A DNA stretch of 64,000 nt, from positions 1 to 64,000 of the forward strand of contig DASSKK010000095.1 in NCBI GenBank assembly GCA_035690495.1. Direction: 5' to 3'. Below, piece after piece: positions 15,278 to 23,846 of this stretch. Origin of the DNA: DASSKK01 sp035690495 (lineage in GTDB: Bacteria > Actinomycetota > Actinomycetes > Propionibacteriales > Nocardioidaceae). Every line of letters starts with the position of its first letter. Positions within the stretch are counted from its first letter, which is position 1. Under the pieces are notes generated by a model. That model made no database searches and had not been told where the DNA came from. It saw nothing but the letters and a program-made list of their open reading frames with translations. A program made the translations under genes and the position numbers.

Positions 15278-16314
15278 GAGCCGAGCGCCGGCGGGAGCAG
15301 ATCGCGCAGCATCGGTCCGCTTTCCACGCGGTGCTGAACGCCGAGCGTGAGCTGGAAGCAGGGCAGCGTCGCGGTGAGCTGCTCGGCGACGCCCTGGATC
15401 GGGGCGAGCGCGGGTCCCTTGCCGGTCCCCAGGCAGAGCACGGCGGTCAGCGGCCAGAACCGGTGCAGCTCCGCGGCGCACATCGTGCCGGCGACCAGGT
15501 GCCTCCGTGCCAGGCCCGCCTCCAGGGGTACGACGGCAGGAGTCTCCACATTGCCGCGGCGGAGCGTCACCACCATGTTCGGTCGCAGAGACGGGACGCG
15601 GTCCAGCCAGGCCCGCTCGACCCGGCCCGGGACCGCGCCGGAGGCAGCCGCGGCCGCGCCGCGCTGCGCGGGAACGTGACGCGGCATCGGCAGGTCTGCG
15701 GGCAGCCGCAACGGCTCGCTGAGCCCGTGCACGACGGTCCCGTCGCTGACCCCGAGGTTGTCGCAGGTACCCCTGGCGCCGGCGAACAGCTCGCGGGCCA
15801 GCAGGCTCGACGTACCCGTCCCGGTCGGTCCGCCCAGCAGCACCACCAGCCCGCCTATGTCGACCACGGACACGCGCAGCGGCACCAGGTCGCGCACGAT
15901 CGCCCACCACAGCGCCGGGTAGTGCAGCAGCACTTGCGCCCGCAGCCGCGCGAACCCCTGACGCTGCGCGCGGGCCGCGGTCAGCTCCGCGCGCGTGGGG
16001 GTCCACCGGGTGCGGACCGTCAGCGCGGCCTCGCGCACCGACCACAGCTGGGTGAAGCCCGACCCGCCGACGCTGTCGAGCAGCGTCTCGCCGCCCGGAC
16101 CTGCCCAGACTCCTCGGGTGATCGGGCTGAACCCGGCGTGGTCGAAGGGCCGGTGGTTGGCCTCGAGGACGATCCGCACGTCCGGGCGGACCATTCCGCG
16201 TGCGACCTCCCCGCCGAGCCCCGCGGCATGCTGCAGGGACCGGTCGTAGCCACCGGTCTCGTCGTACACCGTGACCCGCTGTCCCGCGGTCACCAGCGAC
16301 CAGCTCGGGTTCAT
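15253..16314 (-). CDS. HPr-kinase-like P-loop protein with altered Walker A
   Basis: This 353-residue protein is not firmly recognised. Around residue 185 it has VSVVDIGGLVVLLGGPTGTGTSS, which has the position and form of an HprK-type P-loop. The expected GK(S/T) lysine is replaced by threonine (GTGTSS). The N-terminal 170 residues form a separate domain containing paired aromatic motifs (HYPALWWAIVRDL). The C-terminus has a second glycine-rich loop (CLGTGKGPALAP). No signal peptide is seen. It is downstream of, but 68 bases from, the two-component pair on the same strand. A degenerate kinase or nucleotide-binding scaffold is possible. Confidence 0.55.
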   Translation of the reverse strand: MNPSWSLVTAGQRVTVYDETGGYDRSLQHAAGLGGEVARGMVRPDVRIVLEANHRPFDHAGFSPITRGVWAGPGGETLLDSVGGSGFTQLWSVREAALTVRTRWTPTRAELTAARAQRQGFARLRAQVLLHYPALWWAIVRDLVPLRVSVVDIGGLVVLLGGPTGTGTSSLLARELFAGARGTCDNLGVSDGTVVHGLSEPLRLPADLPMPRHVPAQRGAAAAASGAVPGRVERAWLDRVPSLRPNMVVTLRRGNVETPAVVPLEAGLARRHLVAGTMCAAELHRFWPLTAVLCLGTGKGPALAPIQGVAEQLTATLPCFQLTLGVQHRVESGPMLRDLLPPALGSYSPAARP

Positions 16315-16382
16315 CGCATCGCTCCTGGTCGACGGTAGGAGCGCCGCCCTCGATGCCGGACCCGCCGCGAGGATGATCCGGG

Positions 16383-17132
16383 CTACGCCATTCGGGCCAG
16401 GTCCGACTCGATCTCCTGGACGCCCAGGTCGCGAGCCGCCGCGACCAGCGCCAGCGTCGAGTGCACGCCGGCCCGCGACAGCAGCCGTTGCACGTGGGTG
16501 CGCACCGTGTTGGTGGAGATGAACAGGTGCCGGGCCACCTCCGCCCGGGACATCCCGGCGACCAGGCAGCGCAGCACTTCGACCTCGCGCGCGGTGAGCG
16601 CGTCCAGGAAGCTCGGCTCCCGGAACGGGTCGAACGGGCCGACCGCACCGGGCGCGCCACGCGGGTCGCGACGCCCGGTGATGCCCACGGGGGCGGCCGG
16701 GCGGTGCGAGCGCCCCATCAGGTGGGTGAGCACCGGACGCACGACGTCCGGAGAGAGGTACAGCTCCCCGTCGAGCACCTTGTCGACGGCGTCGAGCAGC
16801 GTCTCGAAGCGCGAGCCCTTGAGCACCCAGCCGTCGGCGCCGGAGCCGATCGCCCGCACCATGCAGGCCGCATCGTCCGAGCCGGACACCATGAGCACCC
16901 TGGGCGCGCCGGGGAGCCCGCGCAGCTCGGCGACGATGTCGGCGCCGCAGCCGCCGTCGAGGTCGTAGTCGAGGAGCACGACGTCGGGGCCGACGTGGTT
17001 CGCGACGGCGAGCGCCTCGCCCGCCGAGAACGCGACTGCCGTCCGCACACCGGGCTCGGCGGCAAGCCGGACCGCCAGCGTCTCCGCGAACACCCGGTGG
17101 TCGTCGACGACGAGCACGCACAGCTCGTTCAT
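16383..17132 (-). CDS. NarL/LuxR-family response regulator
   Basis: This 249-residue regulator has a receiver domain (VVDDHRVFAE at the start, phospho-acceptor D55 in VVLLDYDLDG). The C-terminal LuxR helix-turn-helix spans about residues 180-240 (LTAREVEVLRCLVAGMSRAE and STNTVRTHVQRLLSRAGV). Its ATG overlaps the stop of the histidine kinase gene (ATGA), so the two form a pair. A 40-residue linker rich in Pro and Gly joins the domains. Confidence 0.93.
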   Translation of the reverse strand: MNELCVLVVDDHRVFAETLAVRLAAEPGVRTAVAFSAGEALAVANHVGPDVVLLDYDLDGGCGADIVAELRGLPGAPRVLMVSGSDDAACMVRAIGSGADGWVLKGSRFETLLDAVDKVLDGELYLSPDVVRPVLTHLMGRSHRPAAPVGITGRRDPRGAPGAVGPFDPFREPSFLDALTAREVEVLRCLVAGMSRAEVARHLFISTNTVRTHVQRLLSRAGVHSTLALVAAARDLGVQEIESDLARMA

Positions 17133-17755
17133 GGCCGCCGTCCGTCGGAGTACGCGGGGACCAGCATCCGCACCGTGGTGCCCGGGCCGGGGCCGCTGAA
17201 GATCTCCAGCCTTCCCCCGCAGGCCCGCAGTGCCTGGTCGACGACGAGCATCCCGTGACCGTGGTTGAACGGGATCTGCCCGAACCCGGCGCCGTCGTCG
17301 ACGACCTCCAGGCAGGCGTGGCCGTCCTCCTGGTGGGTGCGCACCCGGATCGTGCCGTCCGGGCCGGCCGCCCTCGAAGCGTTGTCGAGCACGTTGGTGA
17401 CCGCGCGCCGGAGCATCAGCGGGTCGCCGTACCCGATCGCCTTCTGGGCCAGGTCCTCGACGACATTCGCGCGCTTGGTCAGCCGGATGATCTGGGCGCA
17501 CTCCTCGACGAGGTCCCCCATGTCGACCGGCCAGGTCCGCAGCTCCTGCTGCTGCTGGCCCGCCGGGACCATCGCGAGGATGTTGTTCAGCAGCTGGCTG
17601 ATCGTCTCCAGCCGCCGTTGCAGGGCCTGCTCGAGCTCGTCGTCGCCGGGCATCTGGGCGAGCAGCAGCCCTGCCGAGGCGTACTTGCGCACGTCGTGGC
17701 GGAACTGCTCCTGGTCGGAGAAGACGTGGTTGTCGTTCGTGGCGAATGCGTGCAT
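17129..17755 (-). CDS. Cytoplasmic sensor histidine kinase
   Basis: This 208-residue short kinase has no membrane segment. H20 in EQFRHDVRKYASAG is the likely phospho-acceptor. The HATPase part has N-box NVLDNASRAA, DDGAGFG and GHGMLVVDQALR. It has no recognisable sensor domain, so it probably senses through a partner or cytosolic signal. It pairs with the overlapping response regulator gene. It is divergent from a GAF-ANTAR gene. Confidence 0.88.
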   Translation of the reverse strand: MHAFATNDNHVFSDQEQFRHDVRKYASAGLLLAQMPGDDELEQALQRRLETISQLLNNILAMVPAGQQQQELRTWPVDMGDLVEECAQIIRLTKRANVVEDLAQKAIGYGDPLMLRRAVTNVLDNASRAAGPDGTIRVRTHQEDGHACLEVVDDGAGFGQIPFNHGHGMLVVDQALRACGGRLEIFSGPGPGTTVRMLVPAYSDGRRP

Positions 17756-17891
17756 GTCCGCGCCCCCCCGGGCTGTCGAGATCCGGTTCCGGATGAACCG
17801 TGCAGCGGGGTCCGGACTGCTTCAGACGTTGATGTCGCACGGTGTTCTATCACGCGCCCGCGGCGCCCGACGATGGCGATTCCGAGCCAGA

Positions 17892-17917
17892 CTAGACCAG
17901 TGCTCGTCTCGGTCTAG
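17892..17917. promoter_or_regulatory. Inverted repeat between divergent regulator genes
   Basis: CTAGACC at 17892-17898 and GGTCTAG at 17911-17917 are exact complements with a 12-base spacer. The site is 137 bases before the histidine kinase start and 107 bases before the ANTAR gene start. It is a candidate operator for either direction. The rest of 17756-18023 shows nothing further that I recognise. Confidence 0.45.
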
Positions 17918-18023
17918 ACCGGCTTCGTGACGGATCGCTCGCACGTGGGCTCGGAATCGGCACGACGTACCCTTTCCTGAGGGCTCGCGGCAGCGGGCCG
18001 TCGTCGTCCAGAGTGGTGGGCAG

Positions 18024-18800
18024 GTGAGCGCGGTCGGGGTGCAGCGACAGGGCCCTTCGAAGGATGAGGGCACTGACAACGCCGGGGCGCTGCTTGCCGC
18101 ACATGTGATCTCCGCGATGCCCGATCGTGCCTACCGGGACGGCGACCTGCTGCGGCTGGCGCGGCGGATGATCGCGGCGTACGTCGAGATGCCGGCCTTC
18201 GAGGGGGGCGCGGTCCTCCTGCGCGATGACGCGGGACGGTTGCAGCTCGCCGGGAGCTCGGACCACCAGGTGACGAGCATCGAGCAGACCCAGCTGCGCG
18301 CCCGAAGCGGCCCCGCGCCCGAGGCGGTGGCGCAGGGCGCTCCGGTCTCGATCTGGCTCTCGGACAACCCAGGTCGCTGGCGGATGTTCACGGCCGCGGC
18401 TCGCGAGGCGGGCTATCGCGGTGTGGAGGCGTTGCCGCTGCGGGTCGGCGGCCGGACGATCGGGGTGGTCGACCTCTACCTGCCGGGGCCGGACCGGCTG
18501 GCCGCGCCCGCCCGGCGGGTCGCGGTCTCGTTCGCCCAGCTGGGCGCGACCATCCTGTGGCAGCACGGGTTGTGGGGGAAGGCGACCGCCCGCATCGAGC
18601 AGCTGCAGACGGCCCTGGACGTGCGCGTCGTCCTCGAGCAGGCCAAGGGGATGCTGGCCCGGCACGCCTCGGTGGACGTCGGCACCGCGTTCGAGGCGCT
18701 GCGGTCGTTCGCCCGGCAGCGCAACCTGCTCCTCGACGAGGTCGCCGCGTCGCTGGTCGCGGGGAGCCGGTCGCTCGACGACGTGCCCGTCGGTCGCTGA
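18024..18800 (+). CDS. GAF-ANTAR regulator (RNA-binding antiterminator type)
   Basis: This 258-residue protein has a GAF sensory domain (about residues 30-185) and a C-terminal ANTAR domain (about 195-250, LQTALDVRVVLEQAKGMLAR onwards). ANTAR domains bind paired-hairpin RNA and prevent termination; GAF domains sense small ligands or redox state. Start at GTG 18024 was chosen for its position and a weak ribosome-binding sequence. It is divergent from the histidine kinase and shares the intergenic inverted repeat region. Its RNA targets are not evident here. Confidence 0.9.
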   Translation: MSAVGVQRQGPSKDEGTDNAGALLAAHVISAMPDRAYRDGDLLRLARRMIAAYVEMPAFEGGAVLLRDDAGRLQLAGSSDHQVTSIEQTQLRARSGPAPEAVAQGAPVSIWLSDNPGRWRMFTAAAREAGYRGVEALPLRVGGRTIGVVDLYLPGPDRLAAPARRVAVSFAQLGATILWQHGLWGKATARIEQLQTALDVRVVLEQAKGMLARHASVDVGTAFEALRSFARQRNLLLDEVAASLVAGSRSLDDVPVGR

Positions 18801-18828
18801 GCATCGAGGGACTTCAGGAGGAGGAGTC

Positions 18829-19323
18829 ATGGAGCTGGACGTCGTCCAAGGCGACATCACCGAGCAGCGCGTCGACGCGATCGTGAACGCCGCCAACGAA
18901 CGGATGCGCGGCGGTGGCGGGGTGGATGGCGCGATCCACGCGGCGGCGGGGCCGGGCCTGCTCGACGAGTGCGTCGAACGGTTCCCCCACGGACTGGCCA
19001 CCGGCGAGGCCGGCTGGACGCACGCGCACCAGCTGCCGGCGCGCTTCGTGATCCACGTGGTCGGCCCCATCCACGGCCGCGGCGACCGGTCGCAGCTCGT
19101 GTCGTGCTACGCGAACGCGGTGGCGGTCGCGGACGAGATCGGGGCGGCCTCGGTGGCGTTCCCGCTGGTGTCGGCCGGCGTCTACGGGTGGCCGCTCGAC
19201 GACGCGGTCGCCGCCGCCGTCGACACCCTCCGCGAGGCGAGTACGTCGGTGCGCGAGGCGAGGATCGTGGCGTTCGGCGGCTCGACCTACGACGCGGTCT
19301 CGGCGTACCTCCGCGACCACTGA
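18829..19323 (+). CDS. Macrodomain ADP-ribosyl hydrolase / O-acetyl-ADP-ribose deacetylase
   Basis: This 164-residue protein is a single macrodomain. It has QGDIT near the start, the ligand loop DAIVNAANERMRGGGGVDGA and the second loop PLVSAGVYGWPLDDA. Relatives (YmdB, MacroD type) remove ADP-ribose from proteins or deacetylate O-acetyl-ADP-ribose. A strong AGGAGGAG ribosome-binding site precedes the ATG. It lies 28 bases after the ANTAR gene, so the two are probably cotranscribed. Confidence 0.93.
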   Translation: MELDVVQGDITEQRVDAIVNAANERMRGGGGVDGAIHAAAGPGLLDECVERFPHGLATGEAGWTHAHQLPARFVIHVVGPIHGRGDRSQLVSCYANAVAVADEIGAASVAFPLVSAGVYGWPLDDAVAAAVDTLREASTSVREARIVAFGGSTYDAVSAYLRDH

Positions 19324-19329
19324 GCTGAC

Positions 19330-20082
19330 CTATCCCGGCCGGCCGGCTAGCCGCTCGTCGAAGAAGTCCAGGATGGTGTCGACCGCCTGCTGCTGACGCT
19401 GCTCGGTGACCACCGAGTGACCGCGCCCGTCGAACTCGACGCAGAGGAAGTTGTCGCCGAGCTCGGTGCGCAGCGTGTCGAACCGGCTCCCGGTCGCGGC
19501 GTCGCGGCGATAGCGCAGCCCGAGCACCGCACAGCCGGCGGCGGCGCGCTGCTTGACGACCTCCAGGTCGCGGTCGCTGAGGCCGAGAGACGCTGCCCGC
19601 GCCTTGCCGAACGGGAACGGCGTACTCGGCTGGCAGACGACCGGAGCGACGACCGGTGCGTCGACCATCATCGCCAGCGCGTACCCGCCGGTGAAGCACA
19701 TCCCGAGCGCGCCCACACCAGGCCCGCCGAGCTCGGCGTGCAGCTCGCGGGCCACCGACCGCAGCCAGCCGGCCACCGGGGTGGTCTCGCCGAGCGCCAG
19801 CTTGGTGAACTCCCGGTTCACGCAGACCCGCGCGAACGACGTCGCGAGCTCGCGCGGCGTGGCCGGCGCCTGCGGGGTGCCGAACAGGTGCGGCAACACC
19901 ACCGTGTAGCCTCGGGCGACCACTTCCTCGGCGAACGCGATCACCTTCGGGGTGATCCCGGGCAGTTCGTGGATGACGATGACGGCCGGGGCTGCGTCGT
20001 TGCCGCCCTTGCGGTAGAGGTCGTGGGTGAGGCCGTCCGCGGTGTGCGTGCCGCGCGTCCAGGTCGCCAGCAGGTCGGCCAC
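19330..20082 (-). CDS. Dienelactone hydrolase-family protein
   Basis: This 250-residue alpha/beta hydrolase has the nucleophile motif GMCFTGGYAL with a catalytic cysteine, as in dienelactone hydrolase. A late FDGRGHSV provides the histidine and VIHELPGI the oxyanion-hole region. GTG at 20082 was chosen over the ATG at 20145 because GGAGGAG lies 5 bases upstream of it. Substrate unknown. It converges on the macrodomain gene, leaving only 6 bases between stops. Confidence 0.87.
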   Translation of the reverse strand: MADLLATWTRGTHTADGLTHDLYRKGGNDAAPAVIVIHELPGITPKVIAFAEEVVARGYTVVLPHLFGTPQAPATPRELATSFARVCVNREFTKLALGETTPVAGWLRSVARELHAELGGPGVGALGMCFTGGYALAMMVDAPVVAPVVCQPSTPFPFGKARAASLGLSDRDLEVVKQRAAAGCAVLGLRYRRDAATGSRFDTLRTELGDNFLCVEFDGRGHSVVTEQRQQQAVDTILDFFDERLAGRPG

Positions 20083-20238
20083 GGCATCTCCTCCGGCGGC
20101 GTGTCGACACGCCGTGCTCTCGCGAATGCGGGACGATGCGGTCATCCTGGGGCTTGGTGTCCCTCGGCCCCGACGTATACCGCTGTTTGTCCGTTTCGTC
20201 TCGAACTCCGGCGAGATTTTACCCGTACTGGCCGTTTC

Positions 20239-20355
20239 GGGCTATGTGTCCTGGGTAGAGCCCCACTATCGTCTTGAGCGATCGGCCGCGAGGGGGGCCT
20301 TGCGACCGCCGATCATCGATTACCCGGTTTCGGGCCGGGGGGAAACCAATAGGTG
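20239..20355 (+). other. Structured 5' leader of the LPXTG protein gene
   Basis: Two hairpins can be drawn by eye: GGGCT (20239-20243) with AGCCC (20259-20263), and GATCGGC (20280-20286) with GCCGATC (20308-20314). A third G/C-rich segment around 20326-20346 (ACCCGG...CCGGGG) may pair. It does not match riboswitch consensus sequences I can recall. The remainder of 20083-20238 contains no gene I can support. Confidence 0.4.
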
Positions 20356-20360
20356 GGGCA

Positions 20361-21590
20361 ATGGGGATCACAGTGAAGTCCTGCGCGCGCGTCTGCGCCG
20401 GGGTCGCTGCACTGGTGCTTGTGCTGTTCAGCCTGGGTACGTCGTCCGCGGCATTCGCCGTGATGCCGGCCACCGGCCAAGGCAACGGCAATGGCAACAG
20501 CAGCAGCGGCAACAGCAGCAGCAACAACGGAAACAGCGCCAGCGCGCACAGCAACAACGGGAACGGAAGCTCCTCGTCCAGCGGGTCGGCGACAACCTCG
20601 AGTACGTCGTCCAGCACGTCGTCGAAGGGCCACAGCGGCTCGACGCACACGACGAAGTCGCACACGTCGCACAAGAAGTCTTCGACGTCGGTGAGCACGT
20701 TCTCCGCGACCACGAAGACGAGCGGCCACTCCTCGCACTTGTCCAGTGGGAAGGGCAAGAACAGCTGCCGTGACAACGACCCGGCCACGAAGTGTGGCAC
20801 CCAGCCGCTGAGCGGTGCTGACCAGAACTCTGGCGGCGCGAACGGCGGTTGCAGCGGCACCGTCTACAAGGGCGACTACTGCTCGACCCGGGACGGGTCC
20901 CCGTCGCTGAACGGGAACGGCAACGGGAAGGCCACCGGCAAGCCGTGTGCGGGCTGTGTCGGCAAGGCCGACAACAAGAACCCGCCGGGTCAGTTCAAGA
21001 ATGGTGGAGACCACAACGCCGGCTACGAGTGCGACCGGAACCACGGCATCGGGCGGAGCACTCCCGCGCACACCGGTTGCAAGACCGTCACTCCGACGTG
21101 CACGTCGCACTGTGGCCCGCCGCCGAACTGCAAGACGACCGGGACGTGCCCGCCACCGCCGAACTGCAAGAAGACCGGGACGTGCCCGCCACCGCCGAAC
21201 TGCAAGAAGACGGGGACGTGCCCGCCGCCGGGCTGCGTGAAGTCTGCAGCGAACCAGTTCTGCGGCACGCCGTGCTCGGCGTTGTCGAAGAGTCAGCAGC
21301 AGGCGGCAGGTTGCCCGCAGGTCAAGGGCAACGAGGTCTGCGCCAAGGGCCTGGTGATGAAGCACGGCACGTGCGTGACGCCTCCGGGCAAGCCGCGTCC
21401 GCCGACGGTCAAGGGCATCGAGGCCTTCGCGCCGCCGGTGCACCACCAGCCGCCGGCCGTGGCCCCGGTCGCGGGACTGCCGAACACCGGCGCCCCGGGC
21501 GGAGCCGGATGGCTGACCACCGGTGGCCTGTTGCTCCTGGCCGCAGGAGGGGTGCTGATGCTGCTCCGCCGCAGGCAGCATCAGGGCTGA
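20361..21590 (+). CDS. LPXTG-type cell-wall-anchored protein, Ser/Asn/Gly- and Cys-rich
   Basis: This 409-residue exported protein has a signal peptide (about residues 1-34, basic start then AGVAALVLVLFSLGT). A low-complexity Gly/Asn/Ser/Thr stalk follows (about 38-140). A cysteine-containing middle region has a 12-residue repeat PPPPNCKKTGTC in about 3.5 copies. The sorting signal is LPNTG, followed by a hydrophobic helix and a RRRQ tail. A sortase would link it to peptidoglycan. The middle cysteines could form disulfides. Function unknown; it may be an adhesin-like or surface-spacer protein. Upstream is a structured leader and downstream a strong terminator. Confidence 0.87.
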   Translation: MGITVKSCARVCAGVAALVLVLFSLGTSSAAFAVMPATGQGNGNGNSSSGNSSSNNGNSASAHSNNGNGSSSSSGSATTSSTSSSTSSKGHSGSTHTTKSHTSHKKSSTSVSTFSATTKTSGHSSHLSSGKGKNSCRDNDPATKCGTQPLSGADQNSGGANGGCSGTVYKGDYCSTRDGSPSLNGNGNGKATGKPCAGCVGKADNKNPPGQFKNGGDHNAGYECDRNHGIGRSTPAHTGCKTVTPTCTSHCGPPPNCKTTGTCPPPPNCKKTGTCPPPPNCKKTGTCPPPGCVKSAANQFCGTPCSALSKSQQQAAGCPQVKGNEVCAKGLVMKHGTCVTPPGKPRPPTVKGIEAFAPPVHHQPPAVAPVAGLPNTGAPGGAGWLTTGGLLLLAAGGVLMLLRRRQHQG

Positions 21591-21623
21591 GCCCGACCCG
21601 GGGGGATGAACCGGGGGGCTGCA

Positions 21624-21659
21624 CGGAGGCCCGGTCCGCTTCGGCGGGCCGGGCCTCCG
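21624..21659 (+). terminator. Strong hairpin with UUCG tetraloop after the LPXTG gene
   Basis: CGGAGGCCCGGTCCGC and GCGGGCCGGGCCTCCG pair over 16 positions (one G-U) around TTCG. No T-run follows, as is common in actinobacteria. Confidence 0.85.
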
Positions 21660-21712
21660 GCTTGTGCGCTCAAGGGCGGCGGAGGTGGCCGTGATGGAAC
21701 TGAGCCCGCATC

Positions 21713-21742
21713 AGGAGCCTGCCATCCGGGCCGCAGGCTCCT
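21713..21742 (-). terminator. Hairpin after the SDR gene
   Basis: AGGAGCCTGC (21713-21722) and GCAGGCTCCT (21733-21742) are exact complements with a 10-base loop. It lies 16 bases past the SDR stop and could serve both convergent genes. Confidence 0.7.
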
Positions 21743-21758
21743 GTCACCACGGCCAGGT

Positions 21759-22517
21759 TCAGCGTGGCGGCATCCGCAGCGCGCCGTCCATCCGGATCAC
21801 CTCGCCGTTGAGGTAGTCGTGCTCGACGATCGTCAGTGCGAGGGCGGCGTACTCCTCGGGCCTCGCGAGCCGCTGCGGGAAGGGCACCCCTGCAGCGAGG
21901 CCGGCGCGGAACTCGTCGGAGACCGTGGCCAGCATCGGCGTGTCGACGATGCCTGGGGCGATGGCGGCGACGCGGATGCCGTACTGCGCGAGGTCGCGCG
22001 CGGCGGGCAGGGTCAGGCCGACGATGCCGCCCTTCGAGGAGGCGTACGCCGCCTGGCCGACCTGGCCGTCGTAGGCCGCGATCGAGGCCGTGTTGACGAT
22101 CACGCCGCGCTGCCCGTGCTCGTCGGGCTCGGTCTCGGCGATCCGCTCGGCGCCGAGCGCGAGCACGTTGAACGTGCCGATCAGGTTGATCCGCACGACG
22201 GCGGCGTACAGCTCGAGGTCGTGCACGCCCCGCTTGCCGAGGATCCGCGCGGACGGGCCGATCCCGGCGCAGTTGACCACAGTGCGCAGCGGTGGCCCGC
22301 CCATCGACGCGGCCGTCACGGCGTTGCGGACCTGGTCGGGGTCGGTGACGTCGCACTCGAGGTAGCTGATCCCGTCGGCCTCCGGAGCCGCGTCGACTTG
22401 GCTCTTCAGGTCCAGCGCGAACACCGAGGCGCCCCGCGCGGCCAGCGCTGCGGCGGTGGCTGCGCCCAGTCCGGAGGCGCCGCCGGTGACGATCGCGCTG
22501 GTGTTGTCGAGCTGCAT
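21759..22517 (-). CDS. Short-chain dehydrogenase, 3-hydroxyacyl-CoA dehydrogenase type-2-like
   Basis: This 252-residue SDR has the nucleotide motif TGGASGLG, NCAGI (NNAG-like), the catalytic Ser in NTASIAAYDG, and YASSK. The overall sequence resembles human HSD17B10-type enzymes, which oxidise 3-hydroxyacyl-CoAs in beta-oxidation. Its start overlaps the acyl-CoA dehydrogenase stop (TGATG), so both probably act on the same fatty acyl- or branched acyl-CoA. Confidence 0.9.
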   Translation of the reverse strand: MQLDNTSAIVTGGASGLGAATAAALAARGASVFALDLKSQVDAAPEADGISYLECDVTDPDQVRNAVTAASMGGPPLRTVVNCAGIGPSARILGKRGVHDLELYAAVVRINLIGTFNVLALGAERIAETEPDEHGQRGVIVNTASIAAYDGQVGQAAYASSKGGIVGLTLPAARDLAQYGIRVAAIAPGIVDTPMLATVSDEFRAGLAAGVPFPQRLARPEEYAALALTIVEHDYLNGEVIRMDGALRMPPR

Positions 22518-23719
22518 CAGGTCTCCTTGCGGGTAGTGACAGTGGCGCTCGCCTGGTCGCCCGGGTCGTGCTTGGCGAGGGCTCGGCCGATCACCATCCG
22601 CTGGATCTGGTTGGTGCCCTCGAAGATCTGCATCACCTTGGCCTCGCGCATGTAGCGCTCGACGGGGAAGTCGTGGGTGTAGCCCGCCCCGCCGAGCACC
22701 TGTACGGCGTCGGTGGTCACCTTCATCGCGTTGTCGGTGGCGACCAGCTTCGCCACCGAGGCCTGGGTGGAGTAGGCGAGTCCCTGGTCCTTGCGGCGGG
22801 CGGCTTCGAGGTACGTCGCGCGGGCGGTCTGGCAGGCGGCCTCCATGTCGGCCAGCAGGAACGCCAGTCCCTGGTGCTCGATGATGGGCCGGCCGAAGGT
22901 CTCCCGTTCACGCGCGTAGCGGACCGCTGCGTCCAGCGCCCCCTGGGCGAGACCGGTCGCGATGGCGGCGATGCCGAGCCGGCCCGCGTCCAGACCTGCC
23001 AGGGCGATCTTCAGCCCGTCGCCCTCCTCGCCGAGCAGCCGGTCGGCGTCGACCCGGACACCGTCGAAGCGCATGATCGAGGTCGGCGAGCCGGTCATCC
23101 CCATCTTGTGCTCGGGCGGGTCCGCGCTCAGGCCGTCGGCATCGCCGGGCACCAGGAAGCATGAGATGCCCCTGGCCCGGTCATCGGACGTCCGCGCCAT
23201 CACCTTGTAGAAGTCGGCGTGCCCGCCATGGGTGACCCACGCCTTGGTGCCGGACAGGAGGTAGCCGCCGTCACTGGAGTTGCCCAGCTCCGCTCTGGTC
23301 GTCATCGCCGCGGGGTCGGAGCCGGCGTGCGGCTCGGAAAGGCAGTAGGCGCCCAGCAGCTCGCCGCCGAGCATGTCCGGCAACCAGGTCCGCTTCTGCT
23401 GGTCGGTGCCGCGGGCGACCAGGCCGAAGCACGACAGCGCGTGCACGCTGGTGCCCACTCCGATCGTCGCCGAGACCGCACCGAGCTCCTCGAGGACCTG
23501 GAGGTACACCTCGTAGGGCTGCCCGCCACCGCCGTACTCCTCCGGGTACGGGAGCCCGAGCACGCCCATCGCGCCGAGCCTGCGGAACGACTCCCGCGGG
23601 AAGGAGGCGTTCTCCTCGTCCTTGTCGACCTGCGGGGCCAGCTCGGTGGTGGCGAACTCGCGCACCAGCCCGATCAGATCGGTCGCCTCCGGGGTCGGCA
23701 TAACTCGGGCAGCGGGCAT
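22517..23719 (-). CDS. Acyl-CoA dehydrogenase
   Basis: This 400-residue flavoprotein has family motifs: YCLSEPHAGSDPAAMTTRA (FAD and substrate binding), QVLGGAGYTHDFPVERYMRE and IFEGTNQIQRMVIGR near the C-terminus. The catalytic base is expected to be the Glu in EGTNQIQ. Full length. First gene of a two-gene unit with an SDR. A second start (MPTPEATD, about 23701) is also possible. Confidence 0.94.
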   Translation of the reverse strand: MPAARVMPTPEATDLIGLVREFATTELAPQVDKDEENASFPRESFRRLGAMGVLGLPYPEEYGGGGQPYEVYLQVLEELGAVSATIGVGTSVHALSCFGLVARGTDQQKRTWLPDMLGGELLGAYCLSEPHAGSDPAAMTTRAELGNSSDGGYLLSGTKAWVTHGGHADFYKVMARTSDDRARGISCFLVPGDADGLSADPPEHKMGMTGSPTSIMRFDGVRVDADRLLGEEGDGLKIALAGLDAGRLGIAAIATGLAQGALDAAVRYARERETFGRPIIEHQGLAFLLADMEAACQTARATYLEAARRKDQGLAYSTQASVAKLVATDNAMKVTTDAVQVLGGAGYTHDFPVERYMREAKVMQIFEGTNQIQRMVIGRALAKHDPGDQASATVTTRKET

Positions 23720-23846
23720 GGCCTCAGGCTACCGCCGCCGATCGGTGCCCCTCCCGGCCGTTCCCGTGCGCACCTCCACCACGAGTTGAGTTTACGGTTC
23801 TTCCACAGCCACACCGACAGGCACTTGCGGGCGGACGACGGGCTGT

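Noticed and set aside
14552..16660. 702-codon minus-strand frame across cupin and P-loop genes
   Set aside because: It overlaps three supported genes in other frames and shows only low-complexity sequence.
19330..20145. ATG at 20145 as the start of the dienelactone hydrolase
   Set aside because: GTG at 20082 has a GGAGGAG site at ideal spacing and the extra N-terminus is unlike the family.
20239..20355. Riboswitch for c-di-GMP or c-di-AMP before the LPXTG gene
   Set aside because: Hairpins exist but the conserved core sequences of these riboswitches are not present as I know them.
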